A stretch of 64,000 nucleotides of DNA from Diphasiastrum complanatum (lineage: Eukaryota; Streptophyta; Lycopodiopsida; Lycopodiales; Lycopodiaceae): assembly GCA_029204225.1 (NCBI GenBank), contig CM055108.1, positions 13,145,955 through 13,209,954 of the forward strand. Reading direction: 5' to 3'. The position numbers and the translations under genes were made by a program. This document shows, in pieces, positions 24,283 to 35,420 of the stretch; position 1 is the stretch's first letter, and each line of letters opens with the position of its first letter. A model generated the notes under the pieces. The model worked only from the letters and a program-made list of their open reading frames with translations. It did not search any database and was not told the DNA's origin.

Positions 24283-24754
24283 ATGGCAAAGTGGAAGAAC
24301 AAGGATGGGTATCGGTTCAAGGCCATCAATGATCAACCTTTGGCTACTGCTTGTGCCTACTTAACCAAGTACACACGGTGTTACAGAACCAAGATCTTGA
24401 GGATACCAATGTCCGTATTCCACATGATGGCAGATTCACAACTGCATGGCCAGAATCTCTATGATTGGGCCCTGTTTGCTTCGAACCGCATTCATGAGTG
24501 CATAAAGAACAAGCAACCCTCCACCTTGTTGGGTTACCTCATGATAGATCTCACACTCCAGCAAGTGAACAATGGACCGAGACTCCGAGAGCTGTTGTAG
24601 GTGGCCAACAAAGCTTGGGACATACAAGTTCAATCAAATAAGTCCAAGCGTTCCAGGACACAAACATTGTCACCATAGGGACCACCCCCTAAGAGAGCTA
24701 ACATGAGTATTATGAAGTTGACGGTCAAGAAGCAGCCAACTAGTTTAGCAGCTT
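24283..24754 (+). pseudogene. Eroded ORF of unknown type, possibly of retroelement origin
   Basis: The frame opens as MAKWKNKDGYRFKAI and runs to a TAG at 24598-24600. It stays coding-like in the same frame past that stop and past a second one near 24675, with a basic Lys-rich tail (GPPPKRANM, KLTVKKQPTS), ending at a TGA near 24754. The middle (HMMADSQLHGQNLYDWALF, LLGYLMIDLTLQ) vaguely recalls the plant transposon protein found in some Ty3 ORF1 products; I would not claim that. It lies between a minisatellite and a copia 5' LTR region. Two stops in one frame make it a dead copy if it was ever a gene. Confidence 0.35.
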
Positions 24755-25330
24755 GATAGAAAACAAGTAGAGACAATCAGATTATTGATCATAAACTGAA
24801 ATCCGACTTCACACGTGTGAAAATGAGGCTGTAGTACGGCCTGTAGACAGAGTTTAAAGTGTGCCAAATCTTAGTTACATTGGAATCAATCACAATCACC
24901 ATACATAGAGAGAAAATACGAGTTTCTCCTTGAGGCTCCAAAAAGTTTATATCTTCTCACTATGGAGAATGGGAATACATAGTAAAAGACACTTCCTTTG
25001 CAAAGTTAGGTGAAAATAAAGCATGTAATAAGGAAGTAGACTCAATTTTCTTGCCCTAATGTGAAAACCCTAGCCTAGATCCGAGATGGCATGCTTGATA
25101 GGTGCATGGTAGGTACAAATCTCATCATAAATCAAGGTCTAGATCCTACAAAGTAAGCATCACTACCAAATGGACACAACCACACTTTTTGACTCGTGGT
25201 AACCTACCTTAGGTGTGGATTTACAAGTGGCACTTTGGCCATTCAAGTGACTAACAAAAATATTGACAAAATATATAATATTCTACATGGCTAGATTTTC
25301 CAATGTAGGCAAATTTTCACATTTCCTACA
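24755..25330 (+). repeat. 5' LTR region of a copia element (left border not placed)
   Basis: The right border is set by the primer-binding site that follows the CCTACA end. A 14-bp TTCACACGTGTGAA palindrome lies at 24808-24821, as in the other copia LTRs here, and a TGTGAAAA sequence at 25060 recalls another LTR start. The left end could not be determined and no matching 3' LTR survives. Confidence 0.5.
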
Positions 25331-25343
25331 TGGTATCAGAGCC
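25331..25343 (+). other. Primer-binding site of a copia element
   Basis: TGGTATCAGAGCC, complementary to the plant initiator tRNA-Met 3' end, directly follows the LTR end CCTACA. The 25344-25933 stretch is the untranslated leader, with several GGCGCCC-type motifs (AAGGCGCCCAA, AGGGCGCCCAC) and no other gene. Confidence 0.9.
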
Positions 25344-25933
25344 TTTAGGTGGTCATATTGCTTGCAGGAAGGCGCCCAATAGGAAGCTATCTTCTTCCCT
25401 TTTTAGTTGCAAAATCTCATCAAGATGTTGATTTTTGCAGAAGAAGAATTTGTTCATCTTCTTATAGATTTTTTGTAGGAAATTGAAAGGCACCTTCACC
25501 TATTTGAGATCTAGCAGTAGGGCGCCCACGCTCAAACCAATTGCATGTGATCTTGACTCAATTACATGTAGAAAATTTCAAATTTACTTCTTAAATGAAG
25601 ATACATGTGTTTTGGACACATTTCTTGCTGAAATTTCCCTGTTGGTGAGCTTGGAGTAGGGCGCTACCATTAGCTCTATATGCACATAGTGTGCACTCTT
25701 TTTAGCCACAAATTTCTGGTTTTGGTTTTGGCTTCATTTGAAGTCTACCTATTTGTGAGCGTTCTATTTTTTGTGCAGAAATCAGCCACCTATTTCATTA
25801 CTTGTTGAGCAAATTGCATTTGGAGTTTTGCAATCTATTGTGCTCATAATTTCAGCTTTGAAGTTGCTGCCCTTTGAGCAGATTTTGACTTAAATAGTCT
25901 ATTTCCTATATACTACAAGCTGATTTTTCTGTT

Positions 25934-28145
25934 ATGGCTAAAGAATCAGAGTCTATTGGTTCTTTATTTAATGAAGATAGACTAGATGGCACAAACTATT
26001 CCTTGTGATGCTACATGATAAAGAACTTTCTAGTTGTTAAAGGTTTGTGGGAAGTAGTGAATGGTGACGAAGAGAGGCTGCCTACCTTGGCACCTATTAC
26101 ACCATCTAAAACAACTACTTCATCATCTACGAAGGTGTCTTCCGATGAGCAAAAGAAGTGGGATCGACGAGATGCACAAGCAAATTCCATCATTGCATTA
26201 TCAATGAAGAGATCTATCCTTTCTCATATTATATCATGCAAGACTTCCAAAAGTGCTTGGGAGACTCTTGCCAAGATGTTTCAAGTAAAGATTGGTATAT
26301 CTTCGAAATCAACTTTCTATCTTGAAGATGCAAGAAGGTGATTTGCTTACAAACCACTTGACGAAGATCAAGGATCTTCAAGAGGAGCTTCTTAGTATTG
26401 ATGAGGTGATTGAGAACTCACAATTTGTATCTATTACTCTCAACTCTCTTCCTAATTATTACCTTCCATTTGTGTAATCGTTGAGCATTTCTCTTAGGGA
26501 CTTACTTCTTCAAGAAGAGCAAACAAGGATCAACTTTGGTGAACAAGAAGATCAAGCTTTCTTTGCAAAAGACAAAGGCAAAGGCAAGGCTCCAAGAAGA
26601 AGGGTAAGTACCAGTACTGCAAGAAGTTTGGGCATTACATCAAAGAATGTAGGAAGAGACTTGCAAAGGTAAAAGAGAAAGGTAACGATACAAGTACCGC
26701 AATCATTACTTTGGAACAAAAATTTGACAAGGAGGATAATCTTTTCAAAAATGATTATGCTTTTGTAACTAATAATCTCATCTCTCCTAAAGACGAGATT
26801 TCTGCCACTTCAAATCTTTCTGATTTTTCAGCAGAAAACAGCTCATCTTCAGCTTTACAAGTTGCTGTTTTTTCATCTATTGATTGGGTGATTGATAGCG
26901 GTGCCACACGCCATATGACTTATCACAAAGAAGTCTTCACAAAGCTTGTAAAAGTGCATGATGGAAGCAAAGTTCAAGGTGTTGATAACACCTCTTATCC
27001 TATCAAACGTATTGGAGTGATCCCCATTATCTTACTCAATGGTGAGGAGAACTACATTCATAATGTACTTTATGTTCCAAAAACAAAAAAGAATCTCATT
27101 TCAGTTTCTACAATTATGAACCAAGGATTGGTCGTGGAATTCAAAGAAGACAAATGTCTTATCAAAGACAAAAAGGGAGCTCTTATGATCATTGCTTTGG
27201 GAACATTATGTGGTAGATTGTTCCTTATGGATACCTATGAGCGAAGAGCTTCATCATCTTTTTGTCTTGTTGCATCAAGTTCACATTCTTTGGAGTTGGC
27301 TGAATTATGGCATTCTAGGTTTGGACATCTCAACTTTGCTAGCTTGAAGATGTTGAAGAGATTCAATATGGTTGAAAACATTCCTAATATTGAGCATCCC
27401 AAAGGACATGTTGCGAATGATGCATACTTGGAAAATTTCAAAGGCAAGCTTTTCCAATTGATGGAACTATTAGAGTTGATGGCAAATTTGATTTGGTTCA
27501 TAGTGATGTATGTGGTCCAATGAGGACCGAATCCATTAGAAGGTGTAAATACTTTGTTACAGTTATTAATGAGCTTTCAAGATCTACATGGATTGTCTTG
27601 GCAAAATCTGAAGTTTTTCAATGCTTTAAGGATTTTCTAGCAATGATAAAAAATCAGTTTGGGCACTCTTTGAAGATCTTACATACCGACCGAGGAGGGG
27701 AATATATAAAGAATACGTTCGGTACTTATCTTCAAAGCAAAGGTATCCATCATCAAATGACAACCCCTTACACACCTCAACAAAATGGTGTTGCCGAAAG
27801 AAAGAATTGCACTATCATGGAGATGGCTCGATGCATGCTCAAGGCAAAGGGCCTACCTCACAAGTTTTGGGTTGAAGTGATTATAACGGCAGCTTACATT
27901 AGTAATCGGTGTCCTACTAAAGCCTTGAAGGTATTGACTCCTTATGAAGTTTGGTATGGTAAGAAGCCTACTGTTTCTCACTTATGCATCTTTGGTTGCA
28001 TGGCTTATGCTTTCATTCCCGATAAGCTAAGAACCAAGCTTGATGATAAAGGAGTTAAATGCATATTTGTTGGTTATAGTAGCGAAAGCAAGGGCTATAG
28101 GTTGTTCAATATGGATACTAATAAAATCATAGTGAGTCGTCTACA
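25934..28145 (+). pseudogene. Copia element (family A, copy 1): gag, protease and integrase only, broken
   Basis: Gag starts at ATG 25934 (MAKESESIGSLFNEDRL), has a TGG-to-TGA-type stop at 26006-26008, and changes frame near 26290 and again later. The zinc knuckle reads YQYCKKFGHYIKEC, with the first Cys replaced by Tyr. Protease follows (VIDSGATRHMT near 26890), then GAG-pre-integrase (LWHSRFGHLNF) and the integrase core ([26 protein letters not shown]) in overlapping frames 26711-27523 and 27493 onward. Family similarity stops near 28145, shortly before the RT would begin. RT, RNase H and the 3' LTR are gone, and sequence of an opposite-strand LTR follows. The internal region is close to the element at 46437. 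Confidence 0.88.
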
Positions 28146-28149
28146 TGTG

Positions 28150-28433
28150 GATATCCCTATTGATTTGGCACCTTTGCAGAGAAGAGGAGGCAAAGGAATT
28201 CAAATATCTGCTAAGGATCGTTCTCAACAGGGCAGAAGGAAAGAAAAACTTGGATTTGTGGATAGATGAAACGTTATATCCACAGGATCCAAGCACTTTG
28301 GCACATCCCACATTCTCCTCAATAACTAATTTAGTTACATGGATATGCAATGTGGACAGGTCCTCACACGTGTGGATCCACATAGATGTCTAATATACAT
28401 CAAAAACCATGTGAAAATTGCTAAATTCTAACA
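28150..28433 (-). repeat. Truncated 3' LTR of the reverse copia element (family B)
   Basis: On the reverse strand the LTR starts TGTTAGAATTT at 28433 after a purine-rich tract (28434-28443, GAGGAG) and runs leftwards with a CACACGTGTG palindrome at 28365-28374. It fades into family A integrase sequence near 28150, so its far end is missing. Confidence 0.6.
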
Positions 28434-28437
28434 CTCC

Positions 28438-29897
28438 TCAATTTTTACATGATACAACTATAGTACATCTATCTACAACTCCTAAGGCTGATCTTAACTT
28501 GATAGATGAAGCCTTTGGCAAGGCTTTAGTGAGTAGATCAGCAAGGCAATCTGAAGAAGACACATGATGTAGCTTGATCTCCTTTGCTTGAACCTTTTCC
28601 CTCACAAAATGGTGAGCAATCTCTATGTGCTTGCTCCTTGCATGGAATGTGGGATTGGTTGCTAATGCTTGGCTTGATTGGTTGTCACAAAATATTATTG
28701 GCTGCTCCTCGGCCTCCATGACTTGCAACTCCACCAAAAGCCTCTTCAACCATAGAATCTCCTTTGTTGTGGATGTTAGTGCCTTGTATTCCGATTCGGT
28801 TGAAGATAGAGAAATAGTATCTTGCTTTTTGGAAAGCCAAGACACTATGTCATTGCAAAGGAAGGTAACAAAAGCAATTGTGGACCTCCTATCCACCTTA
28901 TCACCTGCAAAATCAGCATCCGAATATGCCCTTAAGGCAAGATTAGATCCATCATATAAAATGCCAAAGTTCTTGGTGGCCGAGATGTACATCAACACCC
29001 TTTTTGCATTTTTCCAATGACAAACCAATGGATTTTGCATAAATTGGCTTAGTTTACCTACACTATAACTTAGATCAGTCCTAGTTATAGTAAGATAGAT
29101 CAAGGAGCCTACAAGTCTCCTATATAGTGTGATGTTCTCAAAGGATGCTTCATATATTGGAAACTTTTACATTTTGCTCCATAGGAGTTTCTACTCCTTT
29201 ACAATCTTTCATTTCAAACTTTTCTAAGATAGAAGAATCATATTTGGATTGACAAATAAAACTCAAATCCTTGCCTTTGAGACTTCTATTCCTAATATGA
29301 AATGAAGATTACCAAGGTCCACCATCTTAAACTCCTTAAACAATGCTACTTTCACTTCTTGTATACCATCATGATCATTTCCACTAAGGATAATGTCATC
29401 AACATACAAAATGAGAATGATGATCTTACCATCATTGAATCTTAAGTACAAAGAAGGATCATAATCACTTACAACAAACTTAATAGAGTTCAAGAAAGTA
29501 TTCAACCTAGAGTACCAAGCTCTAGGTGCTTGCTTAAGCCCATACAGGCTTCTTAGCAACAAACACACTTTTTCGTCTTGATCTTCTTTGATGAAGCCCT
29601 TGAGTTGCCTCATGAAGATCTCCTCTTCCAAATATCCATTGAGAAATGCATTAGTCACATCAAGTTGAAATAGAGGCCAGTTGAAAGTAGTTGCAAGAGA
29701 AATAATCAACCTTATAGAAACTAGCTTAGCAACATGAGCAAAAGTTTCATCAAAATCTACTCCCTTGGTTTGCAAGAACCCCTTTGCCACTAGCCTTGCC
29801 TTGTGTTTGTTGATGCTCCCATCTTGATTGTACTTCAATCTATAGATCCATTTGCACTCAAGTTGCTTTCTTCCATGAGGAAGATCCACAAGCTTCC
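28438..29897 (-). pseudogene. Copia element (family B): RT and RNase H remnant
   Basis: In reverse orientation RT begins abruptly at its N-terminal motif (WKLVDLPHGRK) and continues with KARLVAKGF, LDVTNAFLNG, YGLKQAPRAWY and YVDD. The frame breaks near 29263 and resumes at 29103 with RNase H (TITRTDLSYSVGKLSQF, SDADFAGDKVDR, SLSSTESEYKAL, SKHIEIAHHFVREK), ending at 28438 next to the 3' LTR. Gag, protease, integrase and the 5' LTR are missing. The cut end abuts the equally truncated 5' LTR of the next element. The protein is related to that of the 30775 element but is clearly a separate subfamily. Confidence 0.88.
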
Positions 29898-30600
29898 ATT
29901 TATTATATTGTAAATAAAGATCAATCATGAGAACAATGTTCATGATCTGATTTCACACGTGTGGAACCTGTTCTCACGTGTGAAAGAAAGTATTTTTCAT
30001 ACTTGTAAATATCTATTTTGATTTTGTATCAATCAAGTTAAGTGTGAACATGATATGACTAGTTTTTAGTCAAGTCGACTAGTCACCTAGAAATCAGCTT
30101 TTCCTTGCATGTGCATGACTAAATGCTCCCACATGGCAAGTGGATGTTCACACGTGTGTATAGAGTTCTAGAAGATAAGAGTTGACCATTTTTCTTAGAT
30201 CCTATTTTGTAGAGAATATTCCTATATTCCAGGAGACTAGCTCTTTGGATTTTAGCCATATGCTAGAAGGTCAACTTTGGATAAGGATCAAGGATGGATC
30301 AAATGGATAGATCTGAGTGATGTGGCACTCTTCACACGTTGTAATAAAAGGATCATCATTTTGCTAATGAGATTGATGAGACTTTTGCATTCTACACTTT
30401 TGTGAGATTTCTAGTCAATAAAATTGTGATTTTTATGAATGATTGCTATCAAGAACCAGAGTACTTGTTGTTTTAGGTGCAGGCCATACAGTGGACAGTA
30501 CTCCACACGTGTGAAGCCACTCTCACTAGTTTATGAAGTTTTGATCCATTGCTCTTGCTTAAATCTAAGTGTAGTGAATCTAGATCAAGACCTAAAGTAA
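29898..30600 (+). repeat. 5' LTR of copia element C, left end truncated
   Basis: Nearly the whole stretch matches the LTR at 34586-35345, but it lacks about the first 35-40 bases and begins at a shared TTATTATATTGTAAAT sequence fused to reverse-strand RT. It carries CACACGTGTG palindromes at 29954-29963, 30149-30158 and 30504-30513. It also lacks a stretch of about 45 bp (a TGAAGACCTGCTGG... block) that is present in the 3' copy near 35053. The right border near 30600 is approximate and no clear primer-binding site was found. Confidence 0.75.
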
Positions 30601-30774
30601 AAATTTGTGAGAGTGAAAGCTAGGAATTTTTGTCAAGATCTAGTTGTGTATCATTCAAGCTTGTGTGCTAGTTTGATAAAGACAAGGCTATAGGCAATCT
30701 TGTGAGCTTTAGGCCTTTCATAGATCTTTAAAATTCAGAAATCTTTGTGATTTTAGAAGAGCATTCATTCTACA

Positions 30775-33700
30775 ATGTCATCCAGGGTGGTTATTTGTTG
30801 GAATCAAGTGAGAGACTCACTTCCACAAATTATTCCATTTGGAAAGTGAGGATGTAATCACTCCTAGTGATCCATGACCTCTTTGACATAGTCCTAGGAG
30901 TTGAGGAAGAGCCTCAAGCTGCCCAAGAACAAACCAAATACAAGAAGAGAGCAAGATTAGCTCTACATATTGCATAAAGTTGAATGTATGCAATGACATC
31001 TTGAAGGAGGTGTCTTCTTGTGCCTCATCAAAAGAGGCTTGGGATTCATTAAAGAGTATCTATGAATCTAATAACACTTCCAGAATCCTCATGCTAAGAA
31101 ATCAAATGTTTTTAAAGCATGAAAGGAAGTGGAGAGAGTGGACAAGAGTATGTCCTTAGGATCAAATCTCTTAACAAGGAATTGAGTGTTATAGGAGAGA
31201 ATATCCAAGATCAAGAGCTAGTACAAATCATATTGAATGGCCTAGGTGATGAGTTCACCAACTTGGTCCAATCATTTGCTATTCAAGACACTCTTCCATC
31301 CATTGAAAAGTTGCACAATGTTCTTGTGGCCGAGGAGAGTAGACTCCTACACCTTAAGACAAGAATGGAAGGCATGTCACTTAATGGAGGAGAGGAGAAA
31401 TCAAACTTTACATCCAAAGGCAAGAAGAAACAACATCCATTCAAGAAGAATCAAGGCGAGGAGGCCGAGATGAAGAATGGAGGATCAACTTCCAAAGGCA
31501 AGGTGAAGAACAAGGCAAAGCTCAAGTGTTTCTTTTGTGGGAAGAAATGACACTTTGCCTCAGAATGTTACTTGAAGAAGAATCAACAAGCAAATGGAGA
31601 TCAAGGGAACATTGCTCAAGAGGAAGAAGATGAGGATGGATTCAACACATTCTGAATAGTTGCATCTACACCAACTTCAAGTCAAGACACATGGTGGATA
31701 GATAGTGGGGCTAGTTCCCACATGTCTTTTAACAAGCATTATTTTTCTACTCTTCTCTCTTGTAATGACTCTAAGAAGTCAATATACACTGCTAGTGATC
31801 AAGAATGCAAGATAGATGGCATAAAATTTATTCCTCTTTGCTTAGGCACATCTAGAAGGATAGATCTAGATAATGTTTTGTATGTTCCTACCATTTCAAG
31901 AAAATTGCTTAGTGTAGGACAATCAATGGACAATGGACTAGATGTACACTTCAAGAATGGTTTGCAAATTGGAGCTTTGGCATAAGAGATTAGGCCATCC
32001 TATCTTCAATCCATGGAGGCAATGGCAAGCAAGGAACTAGCTCTCGGCCTACCAAGAGCTTTCAAAAAGTGTGAAAAGATGTGTGAGGCATGTGGCCTTG
32101 CAAAGTCACACAAAATCTCATACATTCTGATGTACATAGTTTTTCACATGCAAGTAATGGAGGTGCCTTGATGTATGTAACTTTTATAGATGATTGTACT
32201 AGATTCACATGGATTGAGTTACTATCAAAGAAAAGTCTTGTATATGAAGCTTTCATTAGATTCAAGTCTCTAGTTGAGAAGCAACTTAGTACTTCCATCA
32301 AAGCACTAAGATGTGATAATGGAGGTGAGTACACCTCCAATAAAATGAAAGACTTTTGTGAGATCAATGGCAGTAAATTGCAATACACTTGTTCCTACAA
32401 CCCCCAGCAAAATGGGGTGGCCGAGAGGAAAAATAGGAGTCTATGTGAATGTGCAAAGTCTTTAAGACTTGATGCATCACTTCCCATCTCATTTTGGGAG
32501 AAGCTATAACATGTTCTAATTACTTGTGTAATAGACTTCCTAGTAGTGCTATTGATGGGATCTCACCTTATCAAACTTTGTTTGGTAAGAAACCCAATGT
32601 AAAAGATTTTAAAATCTTTGGATGTATTTGTTATGTCCACATCCCTTTGGAGACAAGAAGGAAGGAAGATGCTACCTCCTTCAAAGGGATTTTTGTTGGC
32701 TATGGAGAAAATAGCAAGGGCTATAGGATATATATTCCTATATCCAAGAAAGTAAAGGTAAACAAGGATGTACTTTTTGATGAGTCACAATTTGCTAAAA
32801 GCTTGTCTAATGGATCTAACCCATTGTGCATTGAAGATCTTGACAAACTCGAGGAGGATCTTGACAAACCCGAGGATGGGGACAAGGATCCTAGTCAAAG
32901 AGGGCCGAGAAGATCATCAAGAAGCAAGGCTGAGCCCTCAAGGCTCACCTATGTGGACAAGGGAAAGCAAAAGGAAGACTCTACATCTTCTACCTCTTAC
33001 TCCGTCTTAGCTACATTGCTTGAAGAACCATCATCTTTTGAAGAAGCATATAGATCCAAAGTTTGGAGAGATGCAATGCAAGTAGACTATGATGCATTAG
33101 AAGAAAATCATACTTGGAATCTTGTAAATCTTCCAAGAGGGAAGAAGCCACTTGCATATAAGTGGATTTATAGAATAAAGTACAATCAAGATGGATCTAT
33201 TAGTAAGTACAAGGCTAGGCTTGTTGCTAAAGGATTTCTTCAAGTAAAAGGATTGGATTATGAAGAAACATTTGCACCTATAGCTAAGCTTGTAGCTATT
33301 AGATTAATCATTTGCATTGCTACTTTATTCAAGTGGGATCTCTACCAAATGGATGTGACAAATGCTTTCTTGAATGGCTTCTTAGAAGAGGAAATCTACA
33401 TGATGCAACCCGAGGGCTTCATCAAGGTTGGTGAGGAGCAAAAATTGTGCTACTTAAGGAAGAGCCTATATGACTTGAAGCAAGCACCTAGAGCTTGGTA
33501 CTCTAGGTTGCATGATTTTCACTATTCCCTTGGCTTTGTACTAAGTGCTTATGAAACTTCTTTATATTTCAAATGTAATGAAGGAAAGATCATCATTTTG
33601 GTGCTTTATGTTGATGATATCATTATGATAGGAAATGATGATGAAGGCATAAGCAAAGTAAAAGTTGATTATCTAGTGATTTCAAGATGGTAGGTTTAGG

Positions 33701-34575
33701 CTTCCTAAAGTTTATACTTGGGATAGAAGTGTCTAGAAGTAGCAATTGTACTTTCATAAGTCAATCAAAGTAAGGCTACTTCCATTCTTGAAAATTTTGG
33801 TATGAAAGATTGCAAGGCGATTGACACCCCTATGGAGCATGTTGTGAAAGCAACTAATGAAGGTGATGAAGCATCCTTTGAGGACATCACCCTCTTTAGA
33901 AAGCTTATAGGCTCCCTAATCTATTTAACCATCACTAGACCTGACTTAATTTTTTGTGTAAGCAAGTTGAGTCAAAGTATGCAAGCTCCTTTAGTGCATC
34001 ATTGGAAAAGTGCCAAGAGAGTGCTTAGATATGTTTCTAGTACTAGATTTTTTGGCATACTTTATGAAGGATCTAACTTTCACTTGAGAGCCTACTCGGA
34101 TTCAGATTCTGTAGGTGACAAGATGGATAGAAAGTCCATTAGTGCATTTGCAACATTCCTTTGTGGAGGAGTAATATCTTGGCTTTCCAAAAAGCAAGAT
34201 ACTATCTGACTATCTTCTTGTGAAGCCAAGTACGAGGTCTTGACTTCAACAACCAAAGAGCTCCTATGGCTAATAAGACTCTTGATGGAGCTACATGTGC
34301 TAGAGGCCGAGGAGATCCCTTACATATATTGTGACAATCAAGCTTTTCAACAAATTGCTTCTAATCCAATCTTCCATGCTAGAACAAAGCATATTGAGAT
34401 AGCTCATCGTTTTGTGAGGGAGAAGGTACAATCCAAGGAGGTGCAACTAAACTATGTACCATCATCCGAATGCATAGTTGATATCTTAACCAAGCCATTA
34501 TCCAAAAATCCATTTTTTAAGTTAAGATATGCTCTTGGAATTGTAGATAGATGTGCATTAGATTTGCCAAGTTAA
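30775..34575 (+). pseudogene. Copia element C gag-pol, broken by several stops and shifts
   Basis: Gag begins at ATG 30775, is frameshifted within a few codons, and becomes readable at 31119-31550. The zinc knuckle CFFCGKK-x-HFASEC carries a TGA where Gly is expected (31548-31550). Then come protease (WWIDSGASSHMS near 31695), a damaged pre-integrase joint near 31970-32090 with bases lost, integrase (32090-32509, DNGGEYTS, PQQNGVAERKN), integrase end plus RT (32494-33693, KARLVAKGF, MDVTNAFLNG, YDLKQAPRAWY, YVDD), and RNase H (33802-34209 and 34240-34575) split by TGA near 34207. Each domain is recognisable, but at least five lesions make this copy inactive. The order is complete between its two LTRs. 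Confidence 0.92.
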
Positions 34576-34585
34576 AAGTGAGGAG

Positions 34586-35345
34586 TGTTGAAAATTGTCA
34601 CTTCTCACTTGTCATTTTTTTATTGTAAATCAAGATCAACCATGAGAACAATGTTCATGATCTGATTTCACATGTGTGAAACCTGTTCCCACGTGTGAAA
34701 GAAAGTATTTTTCATACTTGTAAATATCTATTTTGATTTTGTATCAATCAAGTTAAGTGTGAACATGATATGACTAGTTTTTAGTCAAGTTGACTAGTCA
34801 CTTAGAAATTAGTTTTTCCTTGCATCTGCATGAGTAAATGCTCCCACATGGCAAGTGGATGTTCACACGTGTGTATAGAGTTCTAGAAGATAAGAGTTGA
34901 CCATTTTTCTTAGATCCTATTTTGTAGGGAATATTCTTATATTCTAAGAGAGTAGCTCTTTGGACTTTAGCCATATTCTAGAAGGTTAGCTTTGGATAAG
35001 GATCAAGGATGGATCAACTGGATAGATCTGAGTGATGTGGCACTCTTCACACGTGTGAAGACCTGCTGGACTGTACCAGACTCATGGATGTACTTGATCC
35101 ATAAACGGCTCATCATTTTGCTAATGAAATTGATGAGACTTTTGCATTCTACACTTTTGTGAGATTTCTAGTCAATAGAATTGTGATTTTATTGAATGAT
35201 TGCTATCAAGAACCAAAGTTTCAGGTGCAGGCCATACAGTGGATAGTAGTCCATACGTGTGAGGCCACTCTCACTAGTTTATGAAATTTTGATCCATTGC
35301 TCTTGCTTAAATCTAAGTGTAGTGAATCTAGATCAAGATCTAAAG
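34586..35345 (+). repeat. 3' LTR of copia element C
   Basis: Starts TGTTGAAAATTG after the purine tract AAGTGAGGAG (34576-34585) and matches the 29.9-30.6 kb LTR. It includes CACACGTGTG at 34864-34873 and a 14-bp TTCACACGTGTGAA at 35046-35059. Similarity between the two copies ends near 35345, where the real CA end is not obvious. The following 75 bp up to the gypsy remnant show nothing. Confidence 0.8.
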
Positions 35346-35420
35346 TGTAGAACTTGATAGATCCATTGATTAAGCAACCAATAACTCTCTATGATTGTTA
35401 AGTACAATCATTAATGTCCT

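Noticed and set aside
26015-26341. Gag start at 26015
   Set aside because: The true gag ATG is at 25934; a TGA just before 26015 is a mutation inside the frame.
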